A DNA stretch of 64,000 bases from assembly GCA_030159075.1 (NCBI GenBank), contig BROG01000042.1, positions 1,677,501-1,741,500 of the forward strand. The letters are read 5' to 3'. Origin of the DNA: Atrina japonica (lineage: Eukaryota > Mollusca > Bivalvia > Pterioida > Pinnidae). The translations under genes were made by a program, and so were the position numbers. Positions 1 through 11,695 of the stretch are shown here, piece by piece; the stretch's first letter is position 1; every line of letters begins with the position of its first letter. The notes below the pieces were generated by a model, which saw nothing but the letters and a program-made list of their open reading frames with translations, had not been told where the DNA came from and made no database searches.

Positions 1-945
1 AACATCTATAGAGTTGTTTTAACATTTACAGAACTGTTTTGACATCTGCATAACTGTGTTAACATCTGTAGAGTTGTTTTAACATTTACAGAACTGTTTT
101 GACATCTGCATAACTGTGTTAACATCTGTAGAGTTGTTTTAACATTTACAGAACTGTTTTAACATCTATAGAGTTGTTTTAACATTTACAGAACTGTTTT
201 AACAAATACAGAACTTTTTTGACATCTGCATAACTGTGTTAACATCTATAGAGTTGTTTTAATATTTACAGAACTGTTTTGACATATGCATAACTGTGTT
301 GACATCTATAGAGTTGTTTTAAAATTTGCAGAACTGCTTTAACATCTATAGAGTTGTTTTAACATTTACAGAACTGTCTTAACATCTATAGAGTTGTTTT
401 AACATTTACAGAACTGTTTTAGCATTTACAGAAAAATGTTTAACATTTACAGAACTGTTTGAACATTTACAGAACTGTTTTGTCATTTACAGAACTGTGG
501 TATTATGTTTATAATATTCATAACATCGATAGAGTTGATTTTACATTTAGAAAACTGTTTTAGCATTTACAGAAAAAGGTTTAATATTTACAGAACTGTC
601 TTAACATAAATAGAACTGTTTTAACATTTACAGTACTGTATTGACATTGACAGAATTGTGTTAACATCTTTAGAGTTGTTTTAACATTTACAGAACTGTT
701 TTAACATTCACAGAACTGTTTTGACATCTGCATAACTGTGTTAACATCTAGAGAGTTGTGTTAACATTTACAGAACTGTTTTAACTTTTACAGAAAAAGG
801 TTTAACATTTACAGACCTGCTTTACAGAACTGCTTTAACATTTACAGATCTGTTTAACATTTACAGAACTGCTTTAACATTTACAGATCTGTTTAACATT
901 TACAGAACTGCTTTAACATTTACAGAACTGCTTTAACATTTACAG
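1..945. repeat. 20-bp tandem repeat array with 60-bp higher-order pattern
   Basis: The array is made of 20-base monomers such as aacatttacagaactgtttt, aacatctatagagttgtttt and gacatctgcataactgtgtt. The three types alternate in parts of the array as a 60-base higher-order unit. Copies become shorter and more divergent after about 430. It ends where the exon at 946 begins and runs off the left edge of the window. One monomer type contains tttacag, which resembles a splice acceptor. Confidence 0.95.
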
Positions 946-1505
946 AAATGTTTTGACGATTCAGAAGATAACAACAACACACTTAAGCATTGTCTGTATA
1001 AGTTTGCTACAAGTGCAGAGAGCAAGATCGTGGTTCATATCCGACCCAGAGGTATGGTTAAAGGTGGACATGGCTTTTGTTATAACAGTAAATCCTCATT
1101 ACAAGAGTTTGTTAGCTTGACTAAAACACCGTCTGCAAATAAAATCCCAGATAATTCCATTTTTGCTATCACAGGCAGTGCGATGTCATCAATGAGAGGA
1201 GTAACGTGTTTTGGCCAAGATATTGCTGGATTTTCGCAAGTGGTTGGAGTAATGGTAAATTTCTTTATGTCATCTTGGCAATTAAAAGTTATCATAATAT
1301 GCTGACAACGTAGTATTAAACTTATGTTTATTATACAATTCTTGGTAAAATATGTATAAATATTCACCACTTGTATTCCATTGGTCTGTGGAAATTAACT
1401 TGGATAAGAATCTGATTAATTACGGAAAATTCATACCACTAACACAATTGCCTCAAATAAATGTTGTTTAAAAATTCTCGCAAGATTTGCAACTTTTCAT
1501 CATTG

Positions 1506-1538
<33 letters not shown>

Positions 1539-1601
1539 CCACAACAACAAAACAGCAGCAGCAACAACAACAACAACAGCAACAACAACAACAACAACAA
1601 C

Positions 1602-1649
<48 letters not shown>

Positions 1650-4600
1650 TATGATTATGAATGATAATTATAATGATTATGATAATGATGATGATGATAT
1701 TAATGTAAATAACGAGGATGCTTATACTAATAATGAAAGTTAATGACCAAATGGTTATTCATTAATTGTAAGACATCTTGTATTTGTTCAGATATGTACA
1801 AAAATACCCCCGTTGTGGCTTAGCCTTACGAAAACGAGAATCACATCCTGGGGTTGTGCTGAAATAGCAAAAACACCTGCTCCAAATAAGATAGGAAGAA
1901 CGACTGTTGATAACTCGGTGAATTTTAAAAGTGAGAAGGAACAAGCAGGAATGAAGAAGGATGAATGTCAGAGTTGTTCTAAAACCGATAAGGACGGAGA
2001 AGATTCAAACTGGAAATTAACATCACTTCTGGAAAATAAATACAAAGGAGAAATTAACTTTGGGTAAGTAAAATACGTACATGGATTTCTTGGCAATAGA
2101 ATTACGTCAATTACAAAAACGTCGTCATTAGTCGTTAGAGAAGAAAGAATTAATAAACTGTATGTAGGTATATTTTTTCAACAAATTATAAACACTGTTC
2201 ATATGGTTTTTAATTATTTGATATATTTTTTATACAAATGCATCTTACATACATATGGATCATCAATAACTATTTCACCTTTGTTTCATTAGCGGAGAAG
2301 AAAATCCGAAGGATTATACAGATATCAAACACCCAATAGTAAAACCATCTAAAAGCAAAACACCCGAGCCTGTCGGTAAGTTTCCATTATCTCCAAGCTA
2401 TTACGTCATTTCGGCACGAATAGGGTGTATTTTAGTGTATTCCATGTAAATTGAATTTTGGCTTTCATTGAATAGGAAGAGGAAGTGCTCCAGTACGTTA
2501 AGATAACTTAAAAATTTAGTCTTGCATATGTCTTTTCATTAGTCAGAGTTATCTCCCATGTCAGCAGGTATTGATTGTGACGTCATGTCTTTACGTGAGA
2601 AAACAACGTCGTTTTCACACAAATATATGACGTCACAAGCAATAACTTTCCTCATTTTACGAACAAGCAAATGACATCACAATCGATGCCTGCTACGAGG
2701 GATGGTAACTCTGGATAAAATACCTATAGTTCCGTAAATTTTACGGTCGGTGTAATGACATTGTTAGCAATTAGTATTTTCACTAAATGAAATGTTACCT
2801 GTCCGGTAGCGGTTGTAGGGTCGTCTGCACCGGTTATGACGGGGATTTATTCCTCAATTATTTCATTTGAATTTGACTGTGGACGCACGGCGAATGTGAC
2901 CGGTCAACAGGGGATGCTTACACCGTCAAGGAATATGATCCCAATTCGCGATTCCCAGAGATCCCTATTTGTTCAATATTCACCAGATTTGTATGTTGTA
3001 TCCTGGACATCATGGAGATTTATACTTTGGTATCTGAGAAGTTTATATTGTTTGATATTGACATTTATAGAACTTGCACCACTTTTTACAGTTGTTACCA
3101 TTTTAAGAAATAATCTCGATAAGCTACTAAAAAACTTCTTTATTTCAGTCATCGAAGTCGACAAGTCACTTGAAACTACGAAGTATCTGATAGAAAATGA
3201 AAAGGAAATTTTAGCAATGTTTTGCAGAAAAGGTTGGTAATGCATCTTGCTTGTTTTTATTTTTTCGTATGCTTGTGAGACTTGAAAATGTAAATTATTT
3301 TGAAGTTTCATATTTCACTAGAAGACAAATGAGTTCTTTCTTTTCTTTTGAATAATTGTATGATTATATTACATTGAGCGGAGGTAATACCTCCCTAATC
3401 AAAACCCTGACCCTAACCTTGATATCCACAACCAGAATTTCCAGGTATATAATTTAACTGTACGTCATATAAAAATTATATAGGTATTCTACTAAATCCA
3501 ACAATGGAATAGAAACATCAATTGATCTATATTCATTTTTGCGTCATGAAAATTGGTAACTGCTTCAATTACCGCCACTTACACGATATACAAGGTCAGA
3601 CAAAAAGGTCACAGAGCTTACATGTGTATTGTGGGGGACTTATAATCTCGATTTTTATCAGTGTCTATCAACTGACATACCATTCATCTACCACTAGCCA
3701 ACGTTACCTTGCGCTGTCTACTGTCTAACTGGAAAATCCCCCCGGTTATTTTCGCCCTTTTACGATAAAAACATATTCAACCTGTCGTAAATTGGCCCTA
3801 AACTACTATATTTGCATGCATGGAACGTAAGTGCGTACTTTAATTATTTAACATGGATATTTCGCTTTCATTTTGAATTCGTCCTTTTATCTAAGGGCGA
3901 AAATGACGAAATTTAATTTCCAGGTACATTTATACAGTGTCATAAAAATAATTAAAATTAATAAAATTAACAATAGCATTGTGTTCAGACGATACATAAA
4001 TATTTCTTGTGTTTAATATGTCATGTGTTGTCATGGTTACAATAGATATATGTTTCAAGCATATCAAGTAGATGTTTATTTACATGTTTCAGGATGTCAG
4101 TTTTGCAGAAAACATGAAATTTTACTGCCGGAATTACGCCAGATGTTAAAAGATGACGATATAGATATTTTATATGTCAATATAGAAAAAATCAGCTTAC
4201 CAGATCATTTGCAAGTCTCCTGGACACCTACCATAAGGTCAGTATTATATTGGTCTTGAGCGGCGTGTTAGAAACGGTTTCCGAGCTGTATCAAAATATT
4301 TTTACACTAGTTATAGTTGTTGCATTGTAATGGGTATGGAGAATGTTTTATAATAGTTTATTGTTTGTACATAGTATTAGTTTTAGTAGCAGGGGAACAT
4401 TAGATTCCGGTACTGTGTAACATTATTTAAAGGTACCTCATAACATTAGTTTGGGTGTTGTCTAACGTCTCTTTTGGGTGCTGCATAACAATAGATTTGG
4501 ATTATGTTACATTTTTATCTCGGATAGCAATATTTAATATATCACAAGCAAAATATCCAGAAATACTAATTACTGGGTATATCTATATCCTCGAATAATC

Positions 4601-5390
4601 CACCAGCAGGGGCGAAGACCCACTGGTTGTAAATATTATAAACATAATAACCAAAGTTATAGTTTTGCTGAAAGGTTATGGACATTCTATTAATTTATCC
4701 TTTGGTATCTGAGATTTTTTATATTAAACCAAATGCTAATGTCGATAAGATTTCTACAGTTGTGCTCGAAATTAAAATATTTACATTTTGTTTTTATGTA
4801 AATATTAACAAAACAAAAATTTTAGTTTTACAAGCGGCCAAAACAAATACACAAGACAGTCGTTTCTGTCAATAAGACGTCATCAGTTCATTATACAAGG
4901 CCAAATAATAAATCTAAATGTATTGCCAAATCCGTATAAGAGGAAACATTGCAAAATAAATATCCTAGCTTTTGCTTAGAATCTAAATGGTGGTATCTCA
5001 TCTGAACGAGATATGACTTTAGTATGAACTAAATGGCTCGTATGATTGTATCGATGTAAATGATTTAACTGTTACATTTAACAGCGAATTCGATTGATTT
5101 AGACGTGAATTAAATGCGAAGGTTGTTTTATTAACTCAAGACAAAATATGAATCGAATGATTTACTCGCTTCATTTAGGTCCTCTGAATTAATTTTGTTT
5201 ATTAGTTAAGTGTCGCTGATAATTACAAAAGACCAAATAATCATATATTTACAGATATAAACCCATTGGAGGAAGCCGATCATCACCCTGGATCGACTTT
5301 GAAAACACAGATATTTCATTTGAAACTTTAATGGAATTCATCAGGAACTCAAGATCAGCTCCACGTGTAGAAGAATTGAACTCGATTTAA
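946..5390 (+). CDS. PDIA5-like thioredoxin-domain protein, 3' five exons (partial gene)
   Basis: The exons are 946-1254, 1792-2063, 2293-2375, 3149-3232 and 4093-4237, followed by a terminal exon at 5255-5390 that ends in TAA. The donors are gtaaat, gtaagt, gtaag, gttggt (weak) and gtcagt, every acceptor is AG, and the phases join without a break. Exon 1 (DDSEDNNNTLKHC..., IVVHIRPRG, SLQEFVSLTKTP) resembles the non-catalytic N-terminal domain of PDIA5. Exons 4 to 6 form a thioredoxin fold: VIEVDKSLETTKYLI, then AMFCRKGCQFCRKH with a CxxC (CQFC) active site, then the WTPTIRYKPIG strand region. Exon 2 is lysine-rich. The likely role is disulfide exchange in the secretory pathway, inferred from the family. 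The protein ends VEELNSI, with no KDEL-type retention signal. Exon 1 could start elsewhere because its acceptor lies in the repeat array. Assignment to the PDI superfamily is fairly safe; PDIA5 specifically is less so. Confidence 0.6.
1506..1650. repeat. (CAA)n/(AAT)n compound microsatellite
   Basis: CAA repeats with CAG interruptions pass into AAT repeats. It lies in the intron between the exons ending at 1254 and starting at 1792. A poly-Gln/Asn reading frame across it is judged non-coding. Confidence 0.95.
2544..2713. mobile_element. Short inverted-repeat element (MITE-like), about 170 bp
   Basis: Imperfect terminal inverted repeats of about 45 bases begin with cagagttatctccc on the left and end with gggatggtaactctg on the right. 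Each arm also contains a gcaggyatygattgtga stretch followed by a TGACGTCA-like palindrome. It lies in the intron between the exons at 2293-2375 and 3149-3232. No reading frame was found. Confidence 0.7.
2725..3055 (+). mobile_element. Penelope-like element 3' end, fragment
   Basis: It matches, in + orientation, the C-terminal codons and 3' tail shared by many copies in this window: a tttacggtcggt motif, then the gaccggtcaacaggggatgct block, ending in actttggtatctgaga. It is 5'-truncated and lies in an intron of the PDI-like gene. Confidence 0.8.
4093..4237 (+). CDS. Thioredoxin active-site exon (CQFC)
   Basis: This exon sits between the acceptor gtttcag and the donor gtcagt. It encodes the CxxC pair, the following helix (KHEILLPELRQMLKDDDID), a strand (ILYVNIEK) and the cis-Pro-like WTPTIR segment. 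The next exon supplies the last strand and helix. An extra Cys lies five residues before the CxxC (FCRKGCQFC), at the end of the previous exon. Confidence 0.65.
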
Positions 5391-5425
5391 ATACTGAATT
5401 CTTTTATGAATACAGAATTACTTAT
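5391..5425. other. 3' flank of PDI-like gene
   Basis: Short AT-rich stretch between the TAA stop of the PDI-like gene and the degenerate terminal repeat of the next transposable element. No clear polyadenylation signal was picked out. Confidence 0.4.
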
Positions 5426-7835
5426 AGCGAGATGAACTGTCATCGATGCAAATTTAACATGCATATTTTATGTCATATTTTATCTCATAAATATCCCAAA
5501 GAGAGGTGGTGATTAGATTAACAAATGCATGCGTCAAAGAAGCACGTGCAATTTGCAGTAATAAATATATTCTATTCTTATTACTCTTTGCATTTATTTT
5601 CGTCATAAAGTTGGTCCTCTCCATCGTTTCTAAACATTCGTTTCTGACATTGTCCACGTGTCGGGTATATCGGGTGATCTCGGCCCATGTTTTACTCGTT
5701 CCATCGCAGTCTCGGCTAGATCATTCTTGGCACGTATCAATTTCAATTTCAATTTGTCAATAACAAAAGTACAGGTTACTTGACAGTGGGAGAACTCGGC
5801 CCATGTACTATGACATATCAAAGTCGGCCCATGTACTATGACATATCAAAGTCGGTCCATTGAAACAAACGCTGCAGGTAAACCGTATATTGACAATGAA
5901 ACAATAATAAACATACAAGGAAATAAAAGAAAAAAATTGTTCATTTGAGATCCGAGATACAATTTAAATTAAAGGAATCATATGTAGTTTGGCCAAGTGG
6001 AGTGGGGCAGTTGAATTTTACAGAAAATCATAGTAGCCTATTACACATGTACTTTGTCGTTTATACAGTTGTCGTAATGTTGAACGGAAGAAAATATGTT
6101 AAAGTTTGAATGAATATGAATTACTTCATGTATATTCAGCAGACAGCAACTACACCAAATCAACAAATACAAAACATCTCAGATACCAAAGTATAAATCT
6201 TTAGGATGTCCAGGACACAGATACAAATCCGGCAAAAATGGACGACAACGGACCTCTGGAAACCAAGAGGTGGGATCAGGTGCCATGGAGGAGTAAGCTT
6301 CACCTGTCGACCGGTCACACCGGCGGTTAGTCCACAGTCAAGTCCAAATGAAATACTTGATGAACGAATCCTCAAGATGTCTCAACAACCGCCAACGAAA
6401 AGGCAACTCAACATTTCACCCAGTGAAACAGAGTGATAATCGCAATCAAGACTATTATACCGACCGTAAAATTTGCGGAACGTTGACATTAAACGCGGTT
6501 TTCGATATCCCTGTGTCAATAATTTGTCAGTGAGTAGTTTACATCTGTATATGAAATGTTCATATGTTGAACACGCCTTGGCATATCGTTCATTTGTGAA
6601 ATATAAACTCCATACGCGGTTGACTGTGGGATGTTACTACTTAAAAAAGATTTACGATGGGAAAGCCGAAATCGTCGCGTTTGTCGTATAGCTTAGTTGC
6701 CAATTTCCCTTCTGTGTCTATAGTAATTAAAATGTCTAAGTATGAAGCGTGTGTGCTTGATTCTGTTGTATCTTTAATTTCTGGTTCGCTGGGATATATC
6801 GCATTGATATATGTATGAATATTGTCATTATTAATTGACAAAACGTCGTCGATATATCTAAATGTGAAACTAAAGGACACCGCTAGCTTTTTCTTCTTTT
6901 GATTCAGCAGTTTCTGAATGAAGTCTGCTTCGTATGAATAAAGGAACAGGTCGGCCAATAAAGGGGCAACAATTATTTCTGTTCATGCAATTTAAAAATG
7001 AATAGTAATTTCCACTTAACATATGTTAGACTTGGCAGGTTATAACTACTAGCGTCAAAACTAATATCTCAAAACGAAGGAACACTGGACAACTGCCGTC
7101 AAGTGACACGGGACATTTTTGTACAGTAAATATATGTTTAATTTTACAGTAATTGTTTTGAAAAAAAAAACCCAGAAACTTATTCTCCAGACTAGTTTTC
7201 TTTCATTCAAATTATTTTACGCACATAATAGTCCTCCGTAGTGTCTGATAACGAGAAACTACAACTAAACTGGAACTGCATAACTCCACTGGACATCGCG
7301 GCACAATTGTAAAACATGACCTATGCATAGTTTTCACAGTTATATTGTTTTTATATTGGCGATTTTAGTATTCATTTGAGGGTAACATTAAATATTAGGA
7401 AAACTTCTTTTACTGACCTGATATTTATTAATATAAATGCTACAACCATATGCAGATCACGTGGTAATAGCTTTACTAAACCGAAGAGCAACGTAGATAC
7501 GCAGGATTTTTATTTGCTTCAGGTATTTGAAATATCGTTAAAAAGCACATATTTCACTAATACTTTACAATAAAAATCGCATCCAGTTTTTTAAAAATTA
7601 AGTATAGATCACACATAAAAATAGGCCGATTTTAACATACACCGATTGTGTCAAGGACCGAGATTGCCGATAGACCGAGCGCGTGAAGGACAGAGATCTC
7701 CTAGACCAAATAACGAAGCTCATTTGAATTAATCTCAAAGATCATTGTTTGCCAATGTTTTTGAACACACATTTTGTCATATTCTCGTTTAGATGTCAAG
7801 GGGAAAAAGTCATAGCTGTGACAGCTTATATCGCT
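5426..7835. mobile_element. TTAA-flanked non-autonomous DNA element, split by insertions
   Basis: The left end at about 5426 is a degenerate AGCGATAT...CTGTCAT terminus. The right end at 7815-7835 reads gtgacagcttatatcgct and is followed by TTAA. Between them, 5426-5745 and 7255-7835 match other copies at 25379-28610 and 37200-37939. The middle is foreign: it includes a Penelope-like fragment (6165-6975) and a 28-base tandem duplication near 5792-5860. The TTAA target and terminal repeat suggest a piggyBac- or Kolobok-like mobilising source, by inference only. Confidence 0.65.
6165..6975 (-). mobile_element. Penelope-like element, 5'-truncated, RT C-terminal half
   Basis: On the minus strand the reading frame shows [14 protein letters not shown], the RT motif [13 protein letters not shown], and LDILITIDTEGKL / LYDKRDDFGFPIV, followed by the C-terminal tail and 3' end (6165-6480). 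Frame breaks separate the RT part from the tail. The GTNCAP segment before motif C is missing. This is a dead copy. Confidence 0.85.
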
Positions 7836-7839
7836 TTAA

Positions 7840-8105
7840 TATGGAAACTGAATCAGTTAATATGCATACTGAATCAGAATCCCTTAATATGGATACTGAA
7901 TCGCTCAATATGGATACTATATCACTTGATATGGATTCTGAATCACTCAGTTGGAATAATGAATATATTATTAGCATGGATAGGGAAATACTTAATATGG
8001 ACACTGAATTATTGATATGAGTACTGAATCACTAAACATGGATACTGAGTCACTTAGTATCGATAATGAATCACCAGATATGGATACTGAATCACTTCAA
8101 TATTG
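7840..8105. repeat. Minisatellite, about 18-27-bp unit (atatggatactgaatcact)
   Basis: Roughly ten variable copies of a unit like atatggatactgaatcact follow directly on the right terminus of the TTAA element. A frame through it reads repeats of NMDTES, but there is no other coding support. Confidence 0.85.
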
Positions 8106-8697
8106 CAGACGAATGTATCATACTTTTATAGTTTTATGAAGTCGGATGGTCAAAATGCAATATTTATTCGCAACACCTCCGATATGCTGAATACACTTAA
8201 ACATATGCTTGCTTGTTGGACTTATTAAATTTGTATGAAAATAAGTATTGATTTTTAGACCGTTTAGAAACTAGGTTAACTTTGTAATTACATTTAAGAG
8301 TTTAACCTAGATATTCTCAAGATATACTCGCGGTAACATTAACTTGATTTAATGGAGAAAACATGGCTTCAACAAGGTAGAAAAAATGCGGTTTAACTTA
8401 AAAAAAAACTGGGTTTAATTAGAAAAAAACTAGGTTTAACTGAAAAACAAGGTTTAACTCATTAATTTGATTTTTGCGTGTCAAACATCTAGCACATAGC
8501 TCAATATGTATTCCGAAGTGAACAGAAACACATGTAGTGTTATGGTGTCCCACAAGTGAACAGAAACATAATTACTGACATTGTGTTTGTCTTCCGTTTG
8601 GAGTTCGGAATAGCAGTGGTGTATGGATACAAAGTATGTTCAATTATGGCGTCCCACAAGCTGTAATTGCAAAAGAACAACATGTTTTAAAACGGTT
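8106..8697. other. No gene seen
   Basis: AT-rich sequence with short homopolymers. A small tandem of an aaaaactaggtttaact-like motif lies near 8390-8460, and a gtgaacagaaacac duplication near 8518-8565. Confidence 0.5.
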
Positions 8698-8943
8698 TCA
8701 GGCACAATGGCAAATTAAAAACACAAATGCAAGGATTAAAGGGATGTAGAAAAACTGGTAGAGAAAATAGGAATACTCGTCAAAGCCGTCATTTATACTA
8801 ACTTCGATATCGTAGACGGTTGAAGATTGATAACTCGAAAATTTCGGAAACTCTTCACAATATATTGTGACAAGATACAAACCATGATGTATCTTTAGAT
8901 ATGTTTGAGTGTCAAGCATTTCCATTCCATTATAAGTGTCTCC
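8698..8943 (-). CDS. Candidate terminal exon with C-terminal membrane segment (unassigned)
   Basis: After an acceptor-like catatag, 81 codons remain open to a TGA. The peptide contains GLYLVTIYCEEF, which has the look of an extracellular beta-sandwich strand. It ends with a hydrophobic stretch FFYIPLILAFVFLICHC, then Ala and the stop. No preceding exon was found in the 685 bases up to PLB-A, and no family is recognised. It could be a chance ORF, a relic, or an alternative terminal exon. Confidence 0.3.
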   Translation of the reverse strand, partial: GDTYNGMEMLDTQTYLKIHHGLYLVTIYCEEFPKFSSYQSSTVYDIEVSINDGFDEYSYFLYQFFYIPLILAFVFLICHCA

Positions 8944-9627
8944 CTATATGTAGGAATTGAACTTATTACTGACTTATCTAAATCTTCCCTGGGATATTTG
9001 CATGTAAATACCTCCTGGGTATTATTTTGAGGTGAGTACATATGTATATGTCATCGACGGGTATGGACTACGTTTCGAATTAAACACATTTTTACAGAAT
9101 ATCCTTTGTGTACGTATTACCAAAAAGAGGTTTTAAATATGTTTAATGTTGTTTCACGTCCGCCATCTTGTCAGAACAGGAGAAAAGTGATAATTATATT
9201 CTGTAAATATAAACTTATATACAATGTCGTCGTGGAACACAATAAACGCCGATAGGATAAACACTACATGTGTTTATAAATTTTATTATTCGAATTACAT
9301 ATAACAATGAATTTTTCTTTTAATACAATGTAACAAATCATTTATTTAGACTTTATTGTATATGTAAAGAGTTTATCTGTGAAGATATATGTTGATTATC
9401 TTTAGTCAGTTGGATGTTATAAGACGTAAATGCATGACAATTCCATTAACTAAAGAAATAATTATATAGACATTATACTTCATTAAACTGACATTAAGCT
9501 TTTGTATTGAACATGAAGTTCTACAATTACAATATGACTTGAGACTTGATTCGTAGTTCTTTATATTACACTCCTATATGTACTCGTATCTTTATAGATT
9601 TACTGCGTCTATGGTCAATTTGATGTT
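8944..9627. other. 3' flank of PLB-A
   Basis: AT-rich sequence downstream (minus-strand sense) of the PLB-A stop, probably containing its 3' UTR. No gene was recognised. Confidence 0.4.
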
Positions 9628-10278
9628 TCAAAAACTCTGATATTTCGGGTCGACCAACAAATACGTTGATTCTTTGTTCTTACTTTGTTTCCTCATGTAG
9701 TACAGTGAAATAGTAGCAAGTGCTGCAACAACAACTACTCCACCGATAGCTACTGTTATGTATGATCCAAAGTTTTTAGAATTTTTTAATTCGGTTATTT
9801 CTTCCTGTTTTTTTTGGTCGTTCAGATTTTTTACCTCAAATCCAATTGTTTCCTTTGACAAGACTCTTTGTTCCACGTTTTCTTGATCCATCATCTTTTC
9901 TGCTTCAAATCCAATTGTTTCCTTAGACAAGACTCTTTCTTCCACGTTTTCTTGATCTATCATATTTTCTGATTCCTTAGTCAAGACTATTTCTTCCACG
10001 TTTTCTTGATCTATCATCTTTTCTGCTTCAAATCCAGCTGCTTCCTTAGACAAGACACTTTGTTCCACGTTTTCTTGATCTATCATATTTTCTGATTCAG
10101 TTCCAGCTGTTTTCAGTTTTTCTGCCTCATGTCTGACTGTTTCTTTAGATAAAATACTTTGTTCCCGATGTTGTAGGCGTTTCAGATTTTCTTTTCCAAA
10201 TCTGGCTGTTGCTTTAGAGAATACACTCCATTTCGTTAGAGGACCACTATTTTTCGTAGTATAGAAAAAAGGATGATT
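9628..10278 (-). CDS. PLB-A terminal exon: stalk repeats, transmembrane helix, cytoplasmic tail
   Basis: 216 codons follow the acceptor tttttttag. It opens with [12 protein letters not shown], matching the C-terminal region of PLB1. A charged stalk of about 150 residues follows, then [20 protein letters not shown] as membrane helix, and a tail with RKQSKNK ending KYQSF. The stalk holds about four copies of a 23-residue unit with core [15 protein letters not shown]. Confidence 0.9.
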   Translation of the reverse strand, partial: NHPFFYTTKNSGPLTKWSVFSKATARFGKENLKRLQHREQSILSKETVRHEAEKLKTAGTESENMIDQENVEQSVLSKEAAGFEAEKMIDQENVEEIVLTKESENMIDQENVEERVLSKETIGFEAEKMMDQENVEQRVLSKETIGFEVKNLNDQKKQEEITELKNSKNFGSYITVAIGGVVVVAALATISLYYMRKQSKNKESTYLLVDPKYQSF

Positions 10279-10426
10279 CTAAAAAAATGAAATGAAAACA
10301 AAACTGATTAAAGTTTCTTTTCAAGTTCATAAAACAAACCAACAACATAAGTAACAATAAAGTTCAATAGTAAATATTATGTCAGTAAAACAAACTGTAC
10401 AATGATAATTTATGAATTAATTGAAT

Positions 10427-10497
<71 letters not shown>

Positions 10498-10675
10498 GTG
10501 ACAAATTCTTATGCATATATCGAAGTAGTGGGGTCAGTGATTGATATATTTTAGCCATTGTCTTACCGCTGATGGGCATTCAACTTCGACTGACAAAATA
10601 CGTCTTTTATGTCCTACCGGCTGATTCTGAAAAATGAAAGATAATTCAATTTTCAAATATCATTTAATTTTTTGA

Positions 10676-10747
<72 letters not shown>

Positions 10748-11318
10748 CTATACTGACTAGTACTCTGACGTATATGGTTATAAAATTAATCTTCAATGGC
10801 GTATTACCATGTTGCTCCAAAGACTTTTTGCGGCAAGCATATGTCCTTCTTTACTCAAATGAAAACAGTCAAAAGCCAAATACTCCCTCACTGGTAGAGG
10901 TGCATCTTCCTGTAAAGTAATGAAAATTGTGTAAACGGACTGTTAACGATTCATAATATGCAACATCCTTCACGAAATCGATAGCTACAAATTGGAAATC
11001 GGAACATTGGTATTTTATGAAATGCATGCATATCTAGGAGAGTACGATTGTTTACGAATTTTCGTGAAAGCACTACCTTGTACACAAAAGATTGTTAGAT
11101 AATTAGGAATCGTACAATCCAATTAAATTTTCATTTGATACAAAATTAAATAAATATCTTTGCACCAACTTCTTGGATGAAAGTATAGATCAATTGGAAA
11201 TAACAGAAATTGATTATTTCCTTTCGAAGAAGAATTTATTATCAACTTGAACCTGTAACCTAACTGTGGTGCAAAGAGTTTTATGTAGATGATAGTAGAC
11301 GAGGATTGTGAAATGATT

Positions 11319-11382
<64 letters not shown>

Positions 11383-11385
11383 AAA

Positions 11386-11463
<78 letters not shown>

Positions 11464-11478
11464 AAATACTACTACTAT

Positions 11479-11521
<43 letters not shown>

Positions 11522-11523
11522 GT

Positions 11524-11589
<66 letters not shown>

Positions 11590-11619
11590 AAATACTACTA
11601 CTACTGCTACTACTACTGT

Positions 11620-11695
<76 letters not shown>

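Noticed and set aside
1..945. CRISPR array
   Set aside because: The repeats are directly adjacent monomers without unique spacers, in a eukaryotic intron-like context.
1080..1370. Minus-strand ORF opposite the first PDI-like exon
   Set aside because: The + strand frame continues in phase across the next four splice junctions, so the minus frame is a shadow.
7749..8020. ORFs through the atatggatactgaatc repeat
   Set aside because: The open frames are explained by the minisatellite. There are no splice sites or homology.
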